Shown here piece by piece: positions 1 through 6,177 of a stretch of DNA of 8,736 nucleotides. The stretch lies in assembly GCA_003694325.1 (NCBI GenBank), contig RFKJ01000745.1, forward strand, positions 1 to 8,736, given 5' to 3'. The position numbers were made by a program, and so were the translations under genes. Source of the stretch: Deltaproteobacteria bacterium (GTDB lineage Bacteria > Myxococcota_A > UBA796 > UBA2385). The first letter of the stretch is position 1. Every line of letters begins with the position of its first letter. The notes under the pieces are model-generated. The model saw only the letters and a list, made by a program, of their open reading frames with translations, did no database searches and was not told the origin of the DNA.

Positions 1-219
1 GACCAGGACTGCGACGGCGAGGACGCCACCACCGGAGGCGACGGCGGGGCCACCGACGGGGGAGCCTCCGACGGCGGGAGCAGCGACGGGGGAGCCTCCG
101 ACGGCGGCAAGGACGACGGCTGCGCCTGCAGCAGCGGGCGGCGTTCGCCCGGCGGCCTCGCCGGCGGCCTGGCCGTGCTGCTGGGGCTGGTCGGGGTCCG
201 GCGGCGGCGACGGTCCTGA
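1..219 (+). CDS. 3' end of a cell-surface protein with MYXO-CTERM-like sorting tail (5' truncated)
   Basis: The frame is open from base 1 and ends at TGA 217-219, leaving the last 72 residues of a protein whose start lies outside the window. The visible part begins with an Asp/Cys-containing stretch (DQDCDGED). A low-complexity linker built from repeated [ST]DGGASDGG units follows. Near residue 42 comes a GCAC motif, then a hydrophobic helix rich in Leu, Gly and Val, and finally five arginines and a serine. Cys motif plus helix plus Arg cluster is the layout of the MYXO-CTERM sorting signal, which in myxobacteria marks proteins exported and anchored at the outer surface. The catalytic or binding part of the protein is not visible, so its function is unknown. 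It converges on the carotenoid operon and is probably unrelated to it. The lineage inference for the window rests largely on this tail. Confidence 0.75.
   Translation, partial: DQDCDGEDATTGGDGGATDGGASDGGSSDGGASDGGKDDGCACSSGRRSPGGLAGGLAVLLGLVGVRRRRRS
54..107 (+). repeat. Two 24-bp direct repeats at a 30-bp period, coding for a DGGASDGG linker
   Basis: An identical 24-base unit occurs at 54-77 and 84-107, offset by exactly 30 bases (ten codons), so the frame is kept. It encodes the Asp-Gly-Gly linker just before the Cys motif of the surface protein. Identity at the DNA level, not only at the protein level, suggests a recent in-frame tandem duplication. The unit count could vary between strains. 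Confidence 0.75.
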
Positions 220-236
220 CCGCTGTGCCCCCCCCC

Positions 237-278
237 CCCGGGCCGCGACCCCTTCAGCGCCCGCGCCGACGGCCCGGG
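237..278. repeat. 9-bp perfect GC inverted repeat abutting the C12 tract
   Basis: CCCGGGCCG at 237-245 is the exact reverse complement of CGGCCCGGG at 270-278, leaving a 24-base loop. The left arm overlaps the end of the C12 run. In RNA from either strand this could fold into an all-GC stem. Neither side has a T-rich tract, so it is not a canonical intrinsic terminator, but it sits exactly between convergent genes. Confidence 0.5.
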
Positions 279-308
279 TTCATGACGCATCCCCAGCGGA
301 ATGCGCGC

Positions 309-328
309 CGTGCCGGAGTTCGGGCACG
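309..328 (-). terminator. Possible terminator hairpin downstream of crtB
   Basis: CGTGCC at 309-314 pairs with GGCACG at 323-328 around an 8-base loop. On the minus strand the hairpin begins 16 bases after the crtB stop codon, which is a sensible place for the operon to end. There is no U-tract after it, so termination might depend on Rho or on this hairpin acting together with the longer inverted repeat beyond it. The call rests on position and the small stem only. Confidence 0.25.
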
Positions 329-344
329 CGGGTTCCCAAACGGC

Positions 345-1328
345 TCAAGAGACGGTCGCAAGCAGATCGTCGATGTGCAGGTGGAGCGCGCTGTCGTGCT
401 CCGGCAGCGTCCATGACCGCCGCCAGGCGGCCTCGCCAAGCGATTGCAGCACCGCCTGCCCGGCCAACCACAGCCGTGCACCAGTCGGCACGACCGTGCG
501 GCCGTGCATCGGATCTCCACCGTGTCGGTCGAGGATCCGGTGCCCGATGGCCCTGTACACGCGCGCAGCAATCCGGATCGCGACCCGCGCCCGCCAGGGG
601 ATGGCCGCCATGCCCCGCTCGGCGCTGTCGTAGTAGCAGTCGGCCAGCGTCAGCAGGTCGCGCACCACAGACGCCACCGCAGTCGGCGACGCCGCGCCCG
701 ACAGCAGGGCCGCCTGCGACGTCCCCGCCGCGAGCAGCCGAGCCTGTGGCAGGTAGCACCGGTGACGCTCCGCGTCTTCGAGCACGTCCCGGCAGATGTT
801 CGTGATCTGCATGCCCACGCCGAGATCGACGGCAAACGCGGCAGCCTGCGGATCGTGCACGCCGATGATCGGGCACATGGCCAAACCGACCGCCCCAGCT
901 ACCCGGTAGCAGTACCGGAGCAATTCGCGGTCGTCGGCCACGGCTACGGCACCCAGATCTCCCTGCACCCCGTCGACCAGGTCGAGTAGCGCGTGCATGG
1001 GCACACCACGACGCACAACCAACCTCCGGGCTGCCGCCACGACCGGCCGGGGCGCCGTCTCTCCACGCAACTCCGCTCGAATCGAGGCAAGCCCCTCCGA
1101 CGCCCTGGTCGGATCATCGGCCTCGTCCACGAGATCATCGACATGCCGGCAAAAGGCATACAGAATGGCGGCCTCTTGACGCTGGTCGGGCGAGAGAACG
1201 CGCGCAGCCAGCCAGAAGCTGCGACCGTGGTGAGCCAGCACCGCCTGCGGCGAGTCCGATACCTGAACTGCCGCGGGGCCATCGGAGACAAACGTCCCGC
1301 CCGCCTTGGTGCCCGCTGCAACGTCCAT
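345..1328 (-). CDS. crtB: Phytoene synthase (CrtB)
   Basis: This 327-residue protein belongs to the squalene/phytoene synthase family, which condenses two geranylgeranyl diphosphates head to head into phytoene, the first committed carotenoid. Both Asp-rich, Mg-diphosphate-binding motifs are present: YAFCRHVDDLVDEAD at residues 57-71 and NICRDVLEDAERHRCYLP at 177-194. The family's N-terminal RSFWLAA segment is at about 36-42, and a VAGAVGLAMCPIIG segment at 143-156 corresponds to the conserved helix between them. Length is close to the usual 300 or so, and no catalytic residue appears lost. The ATG at 1328 lies only 3 bases after the crtI stop, preceded by the G-rich stretch GGCGGGGTGAGAG. This is the last gene of the operon. 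The first 30 residues are not conserved in character, so a slightly later start is possible. Confidence 0.95.
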   Translation of the reverse strand: MDVAAGTKAGGTFVSDGPAAVQVSDSPQAVLAHHGRSFWLAARVLSPDQRQEAAILYAFCRHVDDLVDEADDPTRASEGLASIRAELRGETAPRPVVAAARRLVVRRGVPMHALLDLVDGVQGDLGAVAVADDRELLRYCYRVAGAVGLAMCPIIGVHDPQAAAFAVDLGVGMQITNICRDVLEDAERHRCYLPQARLLAAGTSQAALLSGAASPTAVASVVRDLLTLADCYYDSAERGMAAIPWRARVAIRIAARVYRAIGHRILDRHGGDPMHGRTVVPTGARLWLAGQAVLQSLGEAAWRRSWTLPEHDSALHLHIDDLLATVS

Positions 1329-1331
1329 CTC

Positions 1332-2888
1332 TCACCCCGCCTGCTGGTGGGGAGGCGCAACGGGCACGCGCACCGAGGGGACGTCGACCACGCGCTCCAA
1401 CACCTTGGCGCTGCACAACGTCCCCGGCATGCCGGCGCCCGGATGCGTGCCGGCCCCCACGAAGTACAGACCCCCGACTTCCTCGCTGACGTTGTGGTAG
1501 CGGAACCACGCAGACTGTCTCAGAATGGGCTGCGGCCCGAACGCCGCCCCCGAGTGCGACCGCAGGTCGTCGCGAAAGTAGCGCGGGTCAACCGAGAACT
1601 TCGTGGTCAGGTGGTCCCTGAGGCCCGGCAGGAGGCGGCCCTCCAGGTGGTCGAGGATCCGGTCGAGATAACCCTCGGCCAGGGCAGACCAGTCCTGCCC
1701 GCCCGCCAGGTTCGGCACAGGGCTCAACACGTAGAAGCTCTCGTGCCCCGGCGGTGCGACGCTCGGATCCGTCCGGGTCGGCGCGTGCAGGTAGAGGGAG
1801 AAGTCGTCCGCGAGGTGCTTGCGGTCGAAGATGTCCGCAAGCAGACCCTTGTAGCGGGGGCCCAGCACGATACTGTGGTGCGCAAGTTCCGGCCAGGTTC
1901 GATCCGTCGCGAAGTAGGCCACGAACAGGCTCATGGACTGTTTCATGCGTGCCACGTGACGGTCGGTGCGAACCCGCCGTCGCACCGAAGGCAGCATCTG
2001 CGTGTAGACCATGCTCGGATCGGCGTTGCTGACCACGATGTCCGCCGGGAATCGCCGTCCGTCCTCAGTCCGCACCCCCCGCACCACGCCGTCCCGCGTC
2101 TCGATCTCTTCGACCGGAGCATTGAGGTGGACCTCGACGGAGAGTTCGTCGAGCAGCCGCATCAACCCCGCAACGATGCTCGTCGTCCCCCCGAGCGCGT
2201 AGTGCACCCCCCACTTGCGCTCCAGCCAGTGGATCAGCATGTAGATCGAGGTGGTGTCGAATGGGTTGCCACCCACCAGCAGCGGCTGGAAGCTGAACAC
2301 CTGCCGCAGCCGCTCGTCGCGAAAATACTTCGACGCCAGGCCATACACCGAGCGGTAGCTCTCCAGGCGCAGCATGTCGGGCACGACGCGAAGCATGTCC
2401 GAGAGCCGGGAGAATGGCTTGTCGGCAAGCTGCTGGTACCCCACCTCGAAGATGCGCTCGGCGTGGGCCACCATCCGACGGTATCCCTCTACGTCACCCG
2501 GCGACAGCCGCTCGATCTGGGCGACGATGCGATCCTCGTCTCCCACGTAGTCAAACTGTTCGCCATCAGGAAACAAGACACGATAGAACGGATCGACCGG
2601 CACGAGTTCGTAGTAGTCACGGCGATCGCGGCCCACCAACTCGAACAACTCGTCGAAGAGGTAGGGAGCCGTCACCACTGTGGGCCCGGCGTCGAAGCGG
2701 TAGCCATCCCGCTGGAACACCCGCGCCCGGCCCCCGGGCTGGTCCCCGGCCTCGAGCAGTGTGACCCCGTAACCCATGGCCCGCAGGCGGACGGCGGCGG
2801 CCAGACCGCCCAGCCCGGCACCGATGACGACGGCGTCGAGACGAACGGTTGATGCACCCTGTGGCGCGATGGAGGATGAAGTGGTCAT
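1332..2888 (-). CDS. crtI: Phytoene desaturase (CrtI)
   Basis: This 518-residue protein is a FAD-dependent CrtI-type desaturase, which converts phytoene to lycopene (or a less desaturated intermediate) at the membrane. The N-terminal dinucleotide-binding site is VVIGAGLGGLAAA from residue 20, followed by LLEAGDQPGGRA and RFDAGPTVV. The C-terminal family signature GLYFVGAGTHPGAGMPG is intact at about 473-489, and the length is typical. I chose the ATG at 2886-2888: it overlaps the crtE stop as ATGA, has GGGGAG five bases upstream (2894-2899), and is followed within 25 residues by the Rossmann motif. The frame stays open for 88 codons further upstream, but that part lies inside crtE and is not CrtI-like. 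The ending THPGAGMPGTLCSAK separates it from the other desaturase at 6171-7682, which ends in the CrtD style. Confidence 0.96.
   Translation of the reverse strand: MTTSSSIAPQGASTVRLDAVVIGAGLGGLAAAVRLRAMGYGVTLLEAGDQPGGRARVFQRDGYRFDAGPTVVTAPYLFDELFELVGRDRRDYYELVPVDPFYRVLFPDGEQFDYVGDEDRIVAQIERLSPGDVEGYRRMVAHAERIFEVGYQQLADKPFSRLSDMLRVVPDMLRLESYRSVYGLASKYFRDERLRQVFSFQPLLVGGNPFDTTSIYMLIHWLERKWGVHYALGGTTSIVAGLMRLLDELSVEVHLNAPVEEIETRDGVVRGVRTEDGRRFPADIVVSNADPSMVYTQMLPSVRRRVRTDRHVARMKQSMSLFVAYFATDRTWPELAHHSIVLGPRYKGLLADIFDRKHLADDFSLYLHAPTRTDPSVAPPGHESFYVLSPVPNLAGGQDWSALAEGYLDRILDHLEGRLLPGLRDHLTTKFSVDPRYFRDDLRSHSGAAFGPQPILRQSAWFRYHNVSEEVGGLYFVGAGTHPGAGMPGTLCSAKVLERVVDVPSVRVPVAPPHQQAG
2885..2888 (-). 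other. ATGA stop/start overlap, crtE to crtI
   Basis: On the minus strand the crtI ATG (2888-2886) and the crtE TGA (2887-2885) share two bases. Such overlaps usually mean translational coupling, which would keep prenyl diphosphate supply and desaturase in step. A purine-rich GGGGAG within the crtE end can serve as the crtI ribosome binding site. Confidence 0.85.
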
Positions 2889-3958
2889 GAAGACTCCCCG
2901 TGGCGAGAGGAAGGAGGCAGATTGGAGAGCACACGCGCAAGGAACCGACGTCCCAGAGCGAGCAGATCCGGTTCGTCCTGCAGGCGAGGGTCGGAATCGA
3001 AGACCCTGGCCAGCGAATCGATCCGTGCGAGGACATCGGCGAGCGCACCGCTGCGATGAAACCGCATGGCGGCATCGGAGATGTCCGCAGTCGATGTCTC
3101 CGAGCGGGGAGCGCGCAGCAGGGAGAGCAGCCAGTCGCGATCGGCCGGGCATCGTGCGAGGTGGGAGACGACGAGGGCGCTGACCTTGCCTTCTGCCAGG
3201 TCGCAGCCCCTTGCGCCGCGACCCTTGTCTCCGTACAGATCGAGGACATCGTCCTGAAGCTGGTAGATCATGCCGAGCACCGAGAATGCGTCCCCCAGGG
3301 CGGTGGCGGTGGCTGACGGACGCTCCGCGATGAGCGCGGCGCCCTCGATGACGAGCGACAGCAGCGCCCCCGTCTTGCCGGCGATGGCTCGGTCGAAGCT
3401 GTCGACGTCGAGGCGTCCCGACGGCAGGAGATCGAGATCCAGAGCCTGCCCCCGAACGATCTCAGCCGCCCGGCGTGCCAGCGCCTCGGACAGCCGCCAC
3501 CGCAGCGCGTCGTCGCCGTCGACGTACGCGACCGCCGAGAACGGCAGCATCAACAAGAGGTCGCCCACGTTGATGGCCTGGGCCACCCCGTGGCGAGCCC
3601 AGACCGTCGCCCGTCCCCGCCGTACACGGTCACCGTCCTGGATGTCATCGTGCACCAGGGTCGCGTTGTGCAGCAGTTCCACAGCCGCTGCCCAGCCTAC
3701 AGCCGACCTCGGGTCACCGCCCAGGACACCGGTCGCCGCCAGAGCGAGCCGCGCCCGCCGTCGTCGCCCCCCCGACGCGAGGTGCTCCTGGGCCATTCCA
3801 CCGAGCAGTTCGAGACGATCGCCCGCACACAGGCGTAGGGCCAACGCCTCCACCCTGGAGATCAGGGCGTCGATGCCTGGACCGGCCCCCCGAGCCGGGC
3901 CGGGGGATTCCCGGTCTTGTCGCCGCATGTCGGCGATGTGATTCGTTGGTGCGGACAT
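2885..3958 (-). CDS. crtE: Geranylgeranyl diphosphate synthase (CrtE-type polyprenyl synthetase)
   Basis: This 357-residue protein belongs to the trans-isoprenyl diphosphate synthase family and would make the C20 substrate for CrtB from IPP and allylic diphosphates. The first Asp-rich motif is DDIQD at residues 104-108 in LVHDDIQDGDRVRRGRATVW, and the second is DDVLD at 236-240 in YQLQDDVLDLYGD. A basic GGRRRRARL segment at 63-71 replaces the usual GGKRxRP. RGQALDL (169-175), KTG (195-197) and DLAEGK (253-258) complete the family pattern. The first motif lacks the two-residue insertion seen in many proteobacterial CrtE enzymes, and residues -5 and -4 before it are Ala99 and Thr100. Chain length is therefore inferred from the crt context rather than proven. 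The ATG at 3958 has a strong purine-rich site upstream. Spacing to the cyclase gene is 24 bases, and the 3' end overlaps crtI. Confidence 0.9.
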   Translation of the reverse strand: MSAPTNHIADMRRQDRESPGPARGAGPGIDALISRVEALALRLCAGDRLELLGGMAQEHLASGGRRRRARLALAATGVLGGDPRSAVGWAAAVELLHNATLVHDDIQDGDRVRRGRATVWARHGVAQAINVGDLLLMLPFSAVAYVDGDDALRWRLSEALARRAAEIVRGQALDLDLLPSGRLDVDSFDRAIAGKTGALLSLVIEGAALIAERPSATATALGDAFSVLGMIYQLQDDVLDLYGDKGRGARGCDLAEGKVSALVVSHLARCPADRDWLLSLLRAPRSETSTADISDAAMRFHRSGALADVLARIDSLARVFDSDPRLQDEPDLLALGRRFLARVLSNLPPSSRHGESS

Positions 3959-3960
3959 GG

Positions 3961-3974
3961 TCCCCTCTCTCCCT
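3961..3974 (-). promoter_or_regulatory. Purine-rich ribosome binding site of crtE
   Basis: In the 24 bases between the cyclase stop and the crtE ATG, the minus strand reads AGGGAGAGAGGGGA, ending two bases before the start codon. GGGAG within it lies about ten bases from the ATG. This is the most marked Shine-Dalgarno-like stretch in the operon. It supports the start at 3958 and suggests that crtE is translated strongly and independently. Confidence 0.6.
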
Positions 3975-3982
3975 GTTCGGTG

Positions 3983-5278
3983 TCAGATGCCGGCCGCGGA
4001 CCGGATGGCGGTGATCCCGCTGCGCCCGAGCCCGGCTTCGAGCAACCGCCAGCGCAAGGCCGGCGCAGCCTCGGAAAACACGCTGAGCATGGTCTTTGCC
4101 ACGCCATCCGGCGAGAGTCCGTCGGAGAGGAACCCTTGCCATGCGTCGTCGGGCAGACGGAAGAAGGTGTCGAAGAGCGCGCGCGTTCGATCAGCATCAA
4201 GACTGCACAAGGTCTCCATGCCGAAGCGATAGAGGTCGTACTTGCGGCGAGCCGGCCGACTCCAGATCTCCCGCCATGCTGCACGGGCCGCCAATTTCGC
4301 CCCCCCCTGCGACAGGCCCGTTTTGATGGCGTCGGCGACAGCCGGCGCGGTCTGCAACACGCGGCTCAGCATGTAGCCGGACGCCGGGTGCACCATGTTT
4401 GCGGCGCTCCCGAATGCCACGAGCCGCTGTTCTTCGTCCGGCAGCGAGCCGCCCATGGCGATGGTGCAGCGCTCCTCTTCGAGGACCTCGAGCAGGTGGA
4501 GGCCCATGTGGTCCAGGCGCGCCTGCAGCCGGCTCCGCAGCTCGCGGATGGGCAGGGCGGGACGTGCCACCAGGGAGGTCTCCTCGACGAAGACCTCCGT
4601 GGCCGACAAGGGCATGGCGTACAGGAAGGTCGGACGTCGACCCGCAAGGTCGCCCGGAAGCGAGCGGAAATCCATGAACACCATCTCGCCACGCGGCCAG
4701 GGGTGCCACCGGACCCGGGCGCGCAGGCCATACGCGGTCTGCCACGCCACGCTCTGCCTGCCACTGAACCGCACGAAGGGGGAGCGCCCCCCCGAGGCAT
4801 CCACCACGACGCGAGCCTGCAGGACCTGCCCGCTGCGGAGTTGCACGGCACTGCGATCGTCCTGGTGGATGATCTGCGCGACCATGCCGTGGTGGAAGTC
4901 CACCCCGACCAGGCGAGCTCTCCGCAGCATCAGGGACTGCAGGGCTTCGACGTCGAAGCGTGCGTACCGGCGGAAGATCTCGTGACGGCTGAGAGGGTCG
5001 GTGTGCACGACCGGGCCGGCCCAGGTCTGGGCCACCGCACGCGCCTCGGGCAGCGCGTCGATCTCGTCCAGCCAGGCGCCGAAGCTTCTTTGCCACCGGG
5101 CTTCCGGACAGGGCGTGACCACCCGGGTACGCAGCCCGGCTGCGGCGGTGGCCCGTGCGATCGCCAGACCCGCGGGCCCGGAACCGACCACGACCACGTC
5201 CGCCTGCGTTGTGCCTGCACCTGACACCGACACCTCCCGTCGGAGCGGGTCGGAAGCGACCGGATCCGCGGCACGCAT
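3983..5278 (-). CDS. crtL: Lycopene cyclase, CrtL (plant/cyanobacterial FAD) type
   Basis: This 431-residue flavoprotein would cyclise one or both ends of lycopene to ionone rings. The nucleotide-binding motif is VVVGSGPAGLAIA at about 29-41. It is followed by SFGAWLDEID (65-74, where CrtL enzymes have a similar G-W-DE block), VVDASGGRSPF (158-168), AYGLRARV (182-189) and FMDFR (201-205). PTFLYAMPLS and VEETSLVARP lie at 216-240; the latter corresponds to the FLEET motif needed for activity in plant cyclases. SAANMVHPASGYMLSR spans 291-306, and a C-terminal FGMETL...FF...W.GFL pattern spans 352-384. This combination is CrtL rather than CrtY of enterobacteria or the small membrane CrtYc/CrtYd pair. 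Sequence alone does not tell monocyclase from bicyclase, or beta from other ring types. The ATG at 5278 is preferred over a TTG one codon upstream. The N-terminus carries about 25 extra residues before the Rossmann motif. Confidence 0.9.
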   Translation of the reverse strand: MRAADPVASDPLRREVSVSGAGTTQADVVVVGSGPAGLAIARATAAAGLRTRVVTPCPEARWQRSFGAWLDEIDALPEARAVAQTWAGPVVHTDPLSRHEIFRRYARFDVEALQSLMLRRARLVGVDFHHGMVAQIIHQDDRSAVQLRSGQVLQARVVVDASGGRSPFVRFSGRQSVAWQTAYGLRARVRWHPWPRGEMVFMDFRSLPGDLAGRRPTFLYAMPLSATEVFVEETSLVARPALPIRELRSRLQARLDHMGLHLLEVLEEERCTIAMGGSLPDEEQRLVAFGSAANMVHPASGYMLSRVLQTAPAVADAIKTGLSQGGAKLAARAAWREIWSRPARRKYDLYRFGMETLCSLDADRTRALFDTFFRLPDDAWQGFLSDGLSPDGVAKTMLSVFSEAAPALRWRLLEAGLGRSGITAIRSAAGI

Positions 5279-5327
5279 CAAAGGTACCCCAAACCTTATG
5301 CAACTGCAATGGGCTACTGAAATTATT
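5279..5327 (-). promoter_or_regulatory. AT-rich gap with possible internal promoter before the cyclase gene
   Basis: The 44 bases between the exported-protein stop (TAA, 5323-5325) and the cyclase ATG are the longest gap inside the operon and clearly more AT-rich than their surroundings. On the minus strand AATAAT at 5327-5322 matches five of six bases of a sigma70 -10 box and would leave a leader of about 37 bases, but no good -35 box lies 16-18 bases upstream. A directly repeated TTGCA (5308-5304 region and 5303-5299) and a 5-bp inverted repeat (5281-5285 with 5293-5297) also lie here. It may drive crtL-crtE-crtI-crtB separately from the upstream tailoring genes, but this is weakly supported. 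Confidence 0.3.
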
Positions 5328-6177
5328 TTGCCTCGCCATTAAGAAGAACCGTGTTCACCTGCGGGCAATCGGCGTCGGGACCGAGCGGCATCAGCCGAAA
5401 GCTCGACGCGGCTTCGTCGGGCTCCACTCGAAGCGAGGCAGCGAAGAGGGGCACCGACGCGCTGAGGGTACGCTGCTCGAGCGCCAGGACCTCGACGCGA
5501 CCCACCAGCGCCGGCGATTCATGGCCACCCGGATCGCCTTCCTCCGGCCTGGTTCCCCACAAGCGCAGGTGGGCGACCTGGGCGACGTGGATCTCGACGC
5601 TGCGGAACATGGGGATCTCCTCCAGGCGGATGGTCCCTCCGGGTCGCCCGTCGCCCTCCCAGTCGACGACCCCGATGTCTCGATCACGTCGGGGTACGGT
5701 CGACCGCAGCGTCGGGTCCCAGCCGACAGCCTGGGCGCCGAGATCGATGCGCCAGATCGGACTCCCCTCGACCCATCGTCCGGGGGGAGCCTGCTCCCTC
5801 GCCAGCAACCCGTCATCCCCCACCAGCAGCTCGGCCGTCGCCGGTCGGGTCCCGTGGGCGCTGACGAAAGCGTCCGGCACCACGACGCGGCCCGGCCCGC
5901 GCTCGCCCTCCACCGTCACGTCGCAGGTGGTCAGCCACCACCGTTGCAAACCCGATGCGCCAGCTTCAGGCCCTGTCCGCTCGCCCTCGAGCGGCTCCAC
6001 CTCGACCAGCACCGCGCTCGTCGTCCGCCCTTCGGCCGCGCCGAGCACGGGAACACGGGTGCGGGTCGCGAGCACGATCTCCAGGGCATACCGCCCCGCA
6101 GGAAGGTCGCGCACCGCAACCGGTGGCTCGGATGCCGCCAGAGCCACCGCCCCGGTCACGGAGAGCACCATCAGCAT
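5323..6177 (-). CDS. Probable exported protein of unknown function within the carotenoid operon
   Basis: I do not recognise a family for this 284-residue protein. The first 15 residues (MLMVLSVTGAVALAA) are hydrophobic and end in an A-L-A type cleavage site, so a signal peptide is likely, although the usual positive charge at the very start is missing. There is no lipobox Cys. The rest is Val-rich with alternating hydrophobic residues, suggesting mostly beta structure, and there is no other membrane segment. It contains DWEGDGRPG at 172-180, an Asp/Gly-rich loop that could bind a metal. Only two Cys remain in the mature part (85 and 271), which could form a disulfide in the periplasm. The gene overlaps the crtD stop by 7 bases, so the two are probably translated together; a second ATG two codons later is also possible. 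Carotenoid binding, transport, or the missing hydratase step are conceivable roles, but none is shown by sequence. Confidence 0.8.
   Translation of the reverse strand: MLMVLSVTGAVALAASEPPVAVRDLPAGRYALEIVLATRTRVPVLGAAEGRTTSAVLVEVEPLEGERTGPEAGASGLQRWWLTTCDVTVEGERGPGRVVVPDAFVSAHGTRPATAELLVGDDGLLAREQAPPGRWVEGSPIWRIDLGAQAVGWDPTLRSTVPRRDRDIGVVDWEGDGRPGGTIRLEEIPMFRSVEIHVAQVAHLRLWGTRPEEGDPGGHESPALVGRVEVLALEQRTLSASVPLFAASLRVEPDEAASSFRLMPLGPDADCPQVNTVLLNGEAK

Larger units (their letters stand above)
220..344. other. Convergent intergenic gap with C12 tract and GC-rich inverted repeats
   Basis: This 125-base gap separates the stop of the surface-protein gene from the stop of crtB. It holds a homopolymer of twelve C at 228-239, a 9-bp perfect inverted repeat (237-245 with 270-278) and a 6-bp one (309-314 with 323-328). 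I see no convincing gene in it. The short open frames crossing it are proline/arginine-rich and typical of non-coding GC-rich DNA. Its likely role is to end transcription arriving from both sides. Confidence 0.6.

Noticed and set aside
993..2852. A 619-codon open frame on the + strand
   Set aside because: It lies antisense to crtB and crtI, is rich in Arg, His, Pro and Val, and has no recognisable domain. Long antisense frames are expected opposite GC-rich genes.
2889..3152. 88-codon upstream extension of crtI
   Set aside because: It overlaps crtE, is unlike CrtI N-termini, and the ATG at 2888 has a good ribosome binding site and an ATGA overlap.
3917..5224. A 435-codon open frame on the + strand
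   Set aside because: It is antisense to the cyclase gene, with low-complexity His/Gly/Arg composition and no motif. The minus-strand cyclase has many family motifs.
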